From Panagrolaimus kolymaensis (lineage: Eukaryota > Nematoda > Chromadorea > Rhabditida > Panagrolaimidae): a stretch of 64,000 bases of DNA. This document shows, piece by piece, positions 36,061-44,422 of this stretch. Numbering within the stretch: the stretch's first letter is position 1; every line of letters begins with the position of its first letter. The notes under the pieces are model-generated. The model saw only the letters and a program-made list of their open reading frames with translations, was not told the DNA's origin and did no database searches. Location of the stretch: positions 6,324,001-6,388,000 of the forward strand of contig JAJQJQ010000009.1 of the NCBI GenBank assembly GCA_028622995.1, given 5' to 3'. The position numbers and the translations under genes are program-made.

Positions 36061-36596
36061 TTATTATTTTGCGTTTGCAATATCAGGAAATAAAGCATTT
36101 TTATACTAACTAGACCTGGAATTGTAAAAAAAAAATATTAACATCCAATAAAGAAGAAGAGATATGAAAAAAAAATAATGCTTAAAAATTATATGAAGTT
36201 ATTGATGAACAGACATTTTCGGATTCCGTTTACTCAGTGAGTTAAATAATTATGAAGGCGGTTAAATAACAAAGATGTGTTGATTTAAAAAAAAGATGGG
36301 AATTTCGACAATTTTTCTGGAAAAATTTTAATCACTTGTTTTTCTCTTCAATTTTATATTGTTAAAACTCGAAGAGTTAAAACATTAATTTATGCAAACT
36401 TTTGGAATTGATCTTTTGAAGAAAAAAAAACAAGAGTATTTGACCAGGGTATTTAAAATTTTAATCGCATGTTATTTTGCAATTATGAAGACAAAGCATT
36501 AATTTATTCAAAATTTTAACAATGTTTTTGTAAAAACAATGGGATTAAATTTAATTTTTAATCAAAATAATGATGTTCAATCACCAAAAAGTTTAA
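36061..36596. other. Upstream region of the SXP/RAL-2 gene
   Basis: No coding sequence seen. AT-rich DNA leading to a TATA box at 36597. Confidence 0.5.
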
Positions 36597-36604
36597 TATA
36601 AAAG
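36597..36604 (+). promoter_or_regulatory. TATA box of the SXP/RAL-2 gene
   Basis: TATAAAAG followed by CAGCATC, 64 bases before the start codon. The spacing allows a short 5' UTR and fits a strongly expressed gene. Confidence 0.6.
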
Positions 36605-36667
36605 CAGCATCAAAATTTTCAAACGATATCATTTTTTTGTGATTCAATCATCAATTTGAGTTTAAAA

Positions 36668-37737
36668 ATGTTTAATAAAGCTTCTCTTCTTGTATTGCTT
36701 CTTTCTTTGAGTGCTTTAACTGCAGCACCAACTGATAATCTTCTTGGAGGTCTTCTTGGTGGTGGTGGAGCAACTGGTGCAGCTGGTGGAGTCACGGTTC
36801 CTTCCTTACCTTCCGATACATCTGGTTCAGCTGGGCTTGCTGGCGGCCTTGATGGCTTATTAGGTGGCCCAGATGGAATTTTATCTATCCTCAAAGTATT
36901 GCCCCTCAACGCTGGTTTGGATGGTCTTGTTGGAGATGTAGTTCGAGTGGTTCGTGTCCTTCTTGACAAAGTCATTAACATCCTCGAACAATTACTTCCT
37001 GGTCTTTCACAAATTCAATTGGATGAACTTTCAAAATTGCTTGCAAATGAAAATTTAACTCATTCCGAAATTTTACAAGAAATTGATGGATGGGTTTCTG
37101 GACAAAAAGATGTCAACCTCACAAATTTATACAATTCCATTAAGGAAGATGTTCAAGGTAAAGTTGGAAGCACCCTTGATAGCGTCCAAAAAATTGCTAA
37201 CAATCTTTCACCTGAACTCGGCAAATTTGTTCAACAACTTGCTGTAAGTTTATTGACAGAAAAAGTTCCATAAGTTTAAAATAATTATTTTTTAAGGATA
37301 TCATCAATAACGATGCTCTGACTTTACTTGATCAAGATAAAGCTATTGGAAATTTAGTATCCAATCTTCTTACAAATATTCAAAAATTTCTTGATCAACT
37401 TTTAAAAGATCTTGGAAGCCTTCTTAATCTTAACAACTTGAATCTCAAAGGTCTCCTTCAAGTTGACAGCATCTTGAATGGTTTACTCGGAAATGGTTTA
37501 ACTGGAATTGTTGAAACCGTTAAAAAACTTTTGAACATCCTCACCGGTGGCCTTCTTGGAACTGATTTGTTGAATGGCCTTTTAAGCCCTGAAGGACTTC
37601 TTTCAAGCATCTTGGGCGATAATGGACTTTTGGGTGGACTTCTTGGTGGAAGTGGTGGTGGCCTCCTTGGTGGACTCTTAGGTGGTGGAAATGGAAATGG
37701 TGGTGGGCTTTTGAGCGGACTTTTAGGTGGAAAGTAA
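36668..37737 (+). CDS. SXP/RAL-2 (DUF148) secreted protein with Gly/Leu-rich ends
   Basis: Exons 36668-37243 and 37297-37737 give 338 residues. Residues 1-20 (ASLLVLLLSLSALTAA) form a signal peptide. Residues about 23-75 are Gly/Leu-rich with GLLGG units. Residues about 112-225 carry a DUF148-type helical domain, with LDELSKLLANENLTHSEILQ, IDGWVSGQKDVNL and NLSPELGKFVQQL matching the family pattern of helix, Asn-Leu-Thr turn and Trp. The C-terminus (about 305-338) is again GLLGG repeats. SXP/RAL-2 proteins are nematode-specific, secreted and often abundant; some bind divalent metal and several are known antigens. The flanking Gly/Leu-rich tails are not part of the usual domain. The start is fixed by the signal peptide and nearby TATA box. 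Confidence 0.82.
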
Positions 37738-37764
37738 ATTAATATTGTAATGTAAAATAATTGT

Positions 37765-37770
37765 AATAAA
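37765..37770 (+). promoter_or_regulatory. Poly(A) signal of the SXP/RAL-2 gene
   Basis: AATAAA 28 bases after the stop codon; a second AATAAA lies at 37793-37798. Confidence 0.6.
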
Positions 37771-38905
37771 TTTTTGTAAATATAATTCTCACAATAAATC
37801 AGCAAACTAAAATTTTTATTAATGAACACCTAAATGTCTAATTGCTAATAACACATAGCTTTAAAAAAGACAAAATAATGAGCTCATCAAAAAAAAATCA
37901 TAATTTCAATAACAATGAAAACCTTGATCACGCAAAACTCTGCAACGGAAACAATTTCTAAAAATAACAAAAAAGCTTTTTATTCTTTTGCTAAAAAAAC
38001 TAAAAGCCCTACATTTTAATAGAATAAATGGAGAAAACAATTGTGGTACAACCTTATTTTCGAAAAAACTTTTTTGGTGAAAGAAGATGCCAAACACCAC
38101 ATGTTAATTAAACCAGGAAGTTGTATAGCAACAAAAAAAATTGATATGGAAGGAAGAAGGTGAGAAACAAAATAACATTTTTTTAAATAAAGCTCGCATT
38201 AATTTCATATATCAAATATAAGATAATTTTTTCTTTATTGGAATAAAAAAATGGAAGGATCCTCGAACATTTACTATTATTAGCTTTTTTTGTTTTATTT
38301 CTTAGTTTGAAGATTTTCTTGAATGTGTGTTGTGTTCCAATATTTTCTCCTTTAAGGTTGGGTCCGTTACTACTTTTTTTATAAAAATAAAAGCATTTTG
38401 CTTTTAATAACAGCCTGTGCGTTGCCCAGGAGATTACTGAATTCTTTCTTTCCCCTTCTTTTTTTCCCTTTCATACTATTCATACATACCCATAATCGTC
38501 ATATAAAAAATGACTTAGGTAAACTAAAGAAGAAGAAGAAAAAATTAATGTTAAAAGGTAATTTGCGTCGTCTTTCTTATTAGTTTCTTAAATTTGAGAC
38601 AAACAACATCTTTTTATTATTTAACGATGATTAAAAATTAAAAAACTAACTTTACGCACATATTAATATTTTCTTAAATATGTGACACTATTTCCTCTTT
38701 TTTTATTCTCGTTTTTTACTTCTGTTAACCTTCGCCACTTGGCAATATGGCGGCGTTCGTTGTGGTTTTAAACATGAAAGAATGCTAGCCTTTTTTGAAT
38801 TCTGTAGTTTTATTAATTGCTCGAATAAAACTAACTTAAACTAATTATCCGCTTTATATTTTTTAATTTCTAAATAAATTGCAGATTAGTTACATAATCG
38901 GTGTC
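37771..38905. other. Intergenic, no gene seen
   Basis: Frames at 37906-38100 and 38398-38583 are low complexity and unsupported. A TTGCAG acceptor-like site at 38879-38884, 22 bases before the next start codon, could be a trans-splice acceptor. Confidence 0.5.
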
Positions 38906-40056
38906 ATGAAAGATGAAAAACGAGTTGTAAGTTCCACAGTTCGACAACCGCAGCCTCCCACATCTCCTTCTTCACATTCAATACAAATGACAATCGATAC
39001 AGAATTTCAACCACCTAAAGAATTTTATGATGTTTTTTCTGTGACAAGTTTTGGTATAAATTTAGAATTATTTTAAGAATGCATATTTATTTTTCAGATA
39101 AACCAAGCCATTCATTGGATGCTGCCTCAACTTTTAATTCACATCAAAATAATAATAGTTCTCAAGTAAATTCGATAAAAACGACTTCATCTAATCCTTC
39201 TATTTTAACTACCACACCTCATTCATTATCTTTTGGCGGATATGAATATTCCGTAAGTAAATAGCGCCCTTCACTTGCTTTCTTTTAAATTTTTTATTAA
39301 TTTATTTTTAGTCTGAAGAAAATAATTCTACATCTCAACAAAGGCCACAATCAGGTGGCGATGACGCAATAATAACAATGCGTAATCCAACAACCGCTAT
39401 TGATTTCCCATCCATGTCCGATTCTTCTATGTTAATATTTTCTCCTCCTAATTCTGTTCCCATTGAACAGAGATTAATTACTCAACCGGATAAATCAACA
39501 TATATTGCGCCCATTAAAGCTGCAGGGGATGTATCATTAAATGGTTTACAATTAGTTTCATTTTTAACTAAAGCTTCTTTAAGGCTTAAAGAGGTATTAA
39601 ATATTATTATTATTATTGCCAGACACTTTTTATTTTTTTCTTTCTTATTCAAAACTAATGATTTTATTAACATTTTTATTTTAAAAAAAGTTTTTTTTTT
39701 ATAGGGTTCGACACAAGAAGGAGTTCAAGTGAGGCTAAATAAATTACATGAAAATGTTACACATAACATGCTATCAGAAGCCAGCCTTAAAAAACTCAAT
39801 TATATTGTTGATGGTAAATAATTAACAACCATTTTTTAAAAAGAATTAGGAATAAAAGGTTTTGAACTTTTTTTTAGAAATAGATCGAGAGCTTTACGAT
39901 GAAGCTTGGACAGATTTTGAACAATTTGTAATCATGTTTCCTAATGAAGCAGCAGGATGGTCACAAGGTGTTCGAATTATGCTTATTGAATTACGTCGAA
40001 CTGCACATCGAAAATATCAACATAGAGGAAATAGCGCTGGTACGACAAAAAAATAA
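38906..40056 (+). CDS. SRA1/Sec31-type C-terminal domain protein
   Basis: Exons 38906-39053, 39098-39252, 39312-39593, 39705-39813 and 39878-40056 give 290 residues. The first donor could instead be six bases upstream. The N-terminal two thirds are disordered and rich in Ser, Pro, Asn and Gln. The C-terminal ~110 residues form a helical block: LVSFLTKASLRLKE, VQVRLNKLHENVT, LSEASLKKLNYIVDEIDREL and FVIMFPNEAAGWSQGVRIML. This matches the helical bundle shared by SRA1 (steroid receptor RNA activator protein) and Sec31 C-termini, including the Trp followed by GVxxLI. No WD40 repeats are present, so an SRA1-like protein is more likely than Sec31. The start is the first Met after a TTGCAG acceptor, possibly a trans-splice site. 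Confidence 0.7.
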
Positions 40057-40116
40057 AAACATAACATCCATTTATAATTTGTTGGGTTTAAAAAATGTAA
40101 ATAAAATTAAAAAATG

Positions 40117-40122
40117 AATAAA
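40117..40122 (+). promoter_or_regulatory. Poly(A) signal of the SRA1-like gene
   Basis: AATAAA 60 bases after the stop codon, with another (AAATAAAA) at about 40099-40105. Confidence 0.5.
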
Positions 40123-40351
40123 ACTTTGTACAAAAAATTAATGCAAATTTTGAGTTTTTAATTTACATATTTTTATTTGCAAATATTTATTTTAATCACC
40201 ATGGAAGGCCTTCAAAGGAGAGCACCAACAAAATAATATTATTAGCCACACTTAAATTTTTCAAGAGAAAAAATTGGTTTAAAATCATTATTTTTTTTGG
40301 TTTGGAAAAAAGGATCTGACGAAAAGAGTAAAAAAGCGCAATATTTTTTTT

Positions 40352-40712
40352 TTGACGTCTCAGTTCAAAAAAGCTCATTCAAAGACAAATTTGTCATGTA
40401 AAAAAAAATTAAAGTTCAAGAGACAGTGTAAGTCGGCGAAAAGGAAAAAGAAAAGGCGCCATGTGATTTCAATAAATTGTCCCTTTCTCTTCCTTGGGAA
40501 GCAATCATTAATAAGTAAACCAGAATTGAGCTTTGAAACCATTGTCGAAAAAGAAAGTTTTTCGATTTCAGTAAGTCATTAATTTTCTAAAAACCAAGTT
40601 ATAAATTTTATTTTAGAATCACTACGAAATCCCGGGTGATCAAAATCATGGTTCACAATTAGATGGTGCAAGTGAAGATTATGCAAACCAAAACCAAGGT
40701 TATTATCACTGA
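40352..40712 (+). CDS. Possible small two-exon gene, basic then acidic
   Basis: Frames 40352-40570 and 40617-40712 can join in phase 0 at a TCA/GTAAGT donor and TTTTAG acceptor, giving 104 residues. The first half is very basic (KRQCKSAKRKKKRRH); the second is polar (NHYEIPGDQNHGSQLDGASE) and ends QNQGYYH. No family recognised. The start is uncertain: an AG at 40361-40362 could be an acceptor for an upstream exon. It may also be a relic, since neighbouring sequence downstream looks like decayed coding DNA. Confidence 0.3.
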
Positions 40713-40831
40713 TTTTAAGCGTATACTAATGTTGACAACTTGAGCTTTTTTATCTACTTCTTTTTAAAAATTGTTATATCAATAAAGGGTAGAACAAACG
40801 ATAATCAAAAATGTCCTAACAAATAAGTCAA

Positions 40832-41083
40832 ATGCGTCTTTTACCTGAGCAAGTTCAAATTTTTCTTGAAGCAGCTCGTGAAGATAAACCATAAGCAACT
40901 TAAATTATTGAAATTTAAGTTCCCCAATTGGATGTTATAAATAGATTTGCTGAAGTACTTGCATATTTATCAGTACAAGAAGCTCATTATACTCCTCCTA
41001 AAGATGAAATTTTTCTTGATGAACTCGCAGAAGCTCTTACACCAAAGGCATATTCAATGTTTTGTATTTTCATTGTCATTTAA
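40832..41083 (+). pseudogene. Unidentified coding remnant upstream of the fold-back element
   Basis: In one frame the sequence reads MRLLPEQVQIFLEAAREDKP, then three stops within 28 bases, then PQLDVINRFAEVLAYLSVQE and AHYTPPKDEIFLDELAEALT before TAA at 41081. Both halves look like true protein (balanced, helical, not low complexity) and share frame, but no GT donor separates them. ATAAGC at the break could be a mutated GTAAGC donor. I do not recognise the family. Best read as a broken gene or exon relic. Confidence 0.4.
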
Positions 41084-41248
41084 TTATAATCATGTCTTTT
41101 AACTTTTTTTAGTATTTGTTACTTTAAATATGTGACATTTGTAATAAAAATATAAATAAAATTTGAATAAAAATTAGTTGAAAAGCTAAAAAAAGAAAAT
41201 ATCGCGAACTTGCACAATTTTTTTATGGTCTCGAAGTGAAAATAAACA

Positions 41249-41272
41249 TCGCGACTTCGCGACGTCGCGAAC
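41249..41272 (+). repeat. TCGCGA tandem cluster
   Basis: Three adjoining 8-mers, TCGCGACT, TCGCGACG and TCGCGAAC, in otherwise AT-rich DNA. A further TCGCGAAC lies at 41202-41209. The words following the first and last (CTTGCACAA and CTTTCACAA) also match, so the 41202 and 41265 sites are 16-bp near-identical direct repeats. Confidence 0.7.
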
Positions 41273-41321
41273 TTTCACAAAAGCCTTTCATTTCAATTGA
41301 AAGATTTTTTTCATCAAAAGA

Positions 41322-41575
41322 TGTTTCGTTTGAATTATTTTTCAATTAACATGCTATTTTTATAGAAGCAGAAAAAATCAGCGTAAAAAACTCTATCGGG
41401 TAGCGTCGAGTTTGAAAAATTCATAAAAAATTCACTATTTGCCTTGGTATCCCCTGTGAAATAGTGTTATTTTTTTGGATTTTTCAGACTCGACGCTACC
41501 CGATAGTTTTTTACGCAGATTTTTTCTGCTTCTATAAAAATAGCATGTTAATTGAAAAATAACTCAAACGAAACA
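41322..41575. mobile_element. Fold-back (near-perfect palindrome) element, 254 bp
   Basis: The left arm 41322-41440 (starts TGTTTCGTTTGAATTATT) and right arm 41459-41575 (ends TAACTCAAACGAAACA) are inverted copies with few mismatches, separated by an 18-base loop GCCTTGGTATCCCCTGTG. Internal landmarks pair exactly, for example CTATCGGGTAGCGTCGAG in the left arm and CTCGACGCTACCCGATAG in the right. No coding capacity. This is a fold-back type MITE and would form a long hairpin in single strand or RNA. Confidence 0.85.
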
Positions 41576-41682
41576 CATTCTAATGACCAAAAAATTAATT
41601 TTTTTTGCAATTGAAAACCATAGAAAAAAATCTCACCACGAAAAAAGTCATTCCACCTCTTTCATTGACTTGATTCCAATGT

Positions 41683-41778
41683 GTGAACGAAGATGATATC
41701 AAACAAATTAAAGTTTGTTCATCTCCAATAAACATGGCTATTTCCCTTCCTGCTCAATACGAAGCTGCATATTTCTGA
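41683..41778 (+). pseudogene. Unidentified coding remnant downstream of the fold-back element
   Basis: An open frame reads CVNEDDIKQIKVCSSPINMA then ISLPAQYEAAYF and a stop. It is not low complexity and has no start. It may be the tail of the same broken gene as the 40832 remnant, with the fold-back element between them. Family unknown. Confidence 0.3.
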
Positions 41779-41904
41779 TAAAAGGCTCTGGAAAAGCATA
41801 AGGATAATAGTTATTCGATAGTAAAAAGTAAGAAACATTAAACATTTATTATAAAATAAAACAACATAAACTTTAAGGAATACATACAAAACTTGAATAA
41901 AAAT

Positions 41905-43252
41905 CTAGCCATAAGAAATAGGAACGCAGACATGGTTTTGCTTTTTCCATACCAGAACAACTTCTTCTCCAGTTTCATCTTTGTATAACTTTGCCATAAA
42001 ATAATTATCCTTTGGAAGACAACCAGTACAAGCATAAGAACTTCCCATTTGAGTAAAGTTGTAACAAGTCGAGCGAACAGATGTTGCATAAATCACCAAA
42101 TTTGGAGCAGCAGAATCATCACTTTCATCCTTGATCAATGTAAAGTTTGGAGATTTCAAAATACCAAAAACATCAGAGATTTTATAGTAGAAAGGATCAC
42201 ATAAATGATTCTTGTTTGCTTGCAGGCATTCTTTACCATTTTCATCTTTGATTAATTTTGCCGAAATATGTTTTCGATGAACACTTCTGCATGCAGTACA
42301 AATATAAGTTTTGCTGACTTTGTTACAATTATACTTATAGCAGAAGCTAGGATAATCTAAATTGAATACGACTAATTTTTCATTATGTTGAAGAACAAGA
42401 AAATTTTGAGCTTGAATAATATGCCAATTGTTTGCGACGTATTGAACAGGTTCACATCGATGAGAAACGTTTGCTTCAATAAATTCTTTGCCATCTTTGT
42501 CATTTAGAAGTTTCGCACAGATTATTCTTCTATAATTTTTTTCACATTCAAAGCATTTAAATTGATTCATTTGTGCTTCATGGTAGTTATAACAGAGATT
42601 CGGATTAGTTGGCACGAAAATAACCAAAAGCCGATGACCATTTAGCTTTTCTTGGATTTCATAATTTGGAGCATGGATGAGTTCAAATTTCGGAAGTTGA
42701 AAATGCATTCTAAACTTATGTGAAAGATTAACATGAAATCTAGCGAGTTGCTTACCTTTTATTGTTTTCACCAGCAACAGAAACGGTTTGAGCTTCAGAA
42801 TGTTCAGCAGAACTTTCACCATCAGCCAAAGATTGTCTCTAAAAATTGTACAAAATAAACAAAATCTTAAAAATGTAAAAGAAACCTTCAAAACGTCTTG
42901 AATCAAAACTTTAACGAGTTGAACATCGTCATCAATTGCAGAAGCATTTGAAACTTCGGTTGCATTAAGATCATGTAATTTGTCGTTGTTTTCTCCATTG
43001 TCTTTGAGTGTATTAGAAGCGGATGTTTCATCTTTGATAGTTTCTGTAGTTCTTTCATGTTTGTCACGCTTTGCAGCAGGTGGTGATAATCTTAAAAGTA
43101 AACGGAATTAAAATAAAGAAATAATGCAACTAAAAAACTTACTCTTCATTATCATTTTGGTCGCTATCATCATCAATTGTAATAATAGGAATTGGAAGTT
43201 TATGAGCCTTACGTTTATTAGAATAAAGTGTTGACGATAAAGGAGGTTCCAT
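41905..43252 (-). CDS. Protein with three FLYWCH-like Cys/His repeats
   Basis: Exons 43143-43252, 42886-43090, 42756-42838 and 41905-42709 give 400 residues. The first ~130 residues are acidic and disordered (IPIITIDDDSDQNDNEE; SPPAAKRDKHERT could be a nuclear signal). Then three tandem repeats of ~85 residues (about 137-225, 226-308, 309-400) share the plan CYxY/F, a CxxC pair (FKCFECEKN, YICTACRSV, YACTGCLPK), AKLxxDxxGxE, and a terminal HxCxP. Four conserved Cys/His fit a FLYWCH/WRKY-GCM1-type zinc-binding fold, which binds DNA in MULE transposase relatives and nematode regulators. No transposase domain is present. Repeat spacing is regular, so internal duplication is likely. Identification at family level is inferred from pattern only. 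Confidence 0.6.
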
Positions 43253-43708
43253 AATCACATTTACCAAGCAACTGTAGAATACTTTGAAATAAATGCACCA
43301 GAAATAAAAACTTCAAATGGCAGAAGTCTAAAAATTCTTTCATTTTTTTGGGCTAAAAATTATGAAGCAAGCGGTAACGTTTTGGCCATAAAATGCCAAA
43401 CAAAAAAATGCAATCAATCGTTTGAAGCTTTCAAAAGCGATCGCAAATTGAAGGAAGAAGTTATCAAACACATTATAATTTTTTTTACCTAAATCATATC
43501 TTTGTTTTTTTGTTCGTCCACCATTGAAGGTGAAAACTTTGAATGATCGCAAGTTAGATCTCTTTTTGCTTCTAAATTTGCGTTGGATTTTGATTTTTTG
43601 TATTAATTATATTAGACAGCTTTTTTTGTTTCACAGTTAGTATCAAAAATGGAAAAATTATTGGATTAGCGATGAATTTTAATTTTCACAACTATTGTTA
43701 ACAATCCA
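43253..43708. other. Gap upstream of the FLYWCH-like gene
   Basis: The minus frame at 43340-43552 shows no splice sites linking it to a neighbour and no recognised family. Otherwise AT-rich with no clear feature. Confidence 0.4.
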
Positions 43709-44110
43709 TTAATCACCAGTTTCTGCATCAGTTACAACTGATATTGGACCTAGAGTATCGACAGCTATTTTAAGGGCATTTTCATCTCCTTCTGGAAACT
43801 ACAGTAATGTATGTTAAAAAATCCAAAAATTTTGTCATTAATAATTAATTCAAATAATTTTGTTCACTCAAAGAAATTGAATTTCTTGTAGCACGTTTAT
43901 GTTTACCTTCAAGTGCCCCATTGGGTGAAACGATCCACATGAATCACAATTCCTTTGATCTTTAATATCCGTAACAAAACCATGTTAACGCTAATCAATG
44001 GAATCAGGAATATTTTCGGTATGCAATGGTGTTAACCAACGACTTTATTTTGTGGTTTTGCTTTTGCCAAGTAAATGTCGGCGATAACAATTAAGGATTT
44101 GATAATCGAA
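43709..44110 (-). pseudogene. Cathepsin L-like cysteine protease pseudogene
   Basis: Read leftwards, the sequence gives NIPDSID, stop, R, stop, HGFVTDIKDQRNCDSCGSFH. This matches the mature N-terminus and active site of C1A proteases (PDSxDWR, GYVTxVKDQGxCGSCWAFS). The Trp and a following codon have become stops and the Trp after the catalytic Cys is Gly. After a frameshift comes GALEGKHKRATRNSISLSEQNYLN, the family's GALEGQ...LSEQNLVDC block. The middle of the protease (about 100+ residues, including catalytic His and Asn) is missing; FPEGDENALKIAVDTLGPIS follows almost directly and then a stop. No introns are visible, so a retrocopy is possible. Confidence 0.8.
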
Positions 44111-44422
44111 GAAAAGCAAATCAGCAAAGTGATTCATTCCTAGTTTGAATGAAACATGTTCACGTTCAAATGCATCTTAAAATATTGGTTTATTGTATTT
44201 TTTGTAAACAAAAAGTGATGGAGTATAACCGAGGGGCAAAATTAAAGGAAAAGAGGTCATCTAAAAAACTCATATAATTGTTTTTTGGCAAATCATTCCT
44301 TGCTTTTCATAAAAATTGACTTTGCACGCTCATCATATTTTTTTGTCATTTTATTAATTTCAATTAATCCTTTTGTTTTTTTGAATTTATTAATCAAATA
44401 ATTACCCAAAATTAAATCAAGC
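44111..44422. other. Gap before the RGS gene
   Basis: AT-rich sequence with no clear gene. Some degraded pro-region of the cathepsin copy may extend to about 44180, but I cannot support it. Promoter region of the RGS12/14-like gene. Confidence 0.4.

Noticed and set aside
36619..36981. Arg/Pro-rich minus-strand frame
   Set aside because: Antisense of the Gly/Leu-rich N-terminus of the same gene.
37458..37829. Pro-rich minus-strand frame
   Set aside because: Antisense of the GLLGG repeats of the SXP/RAL-2 gene.
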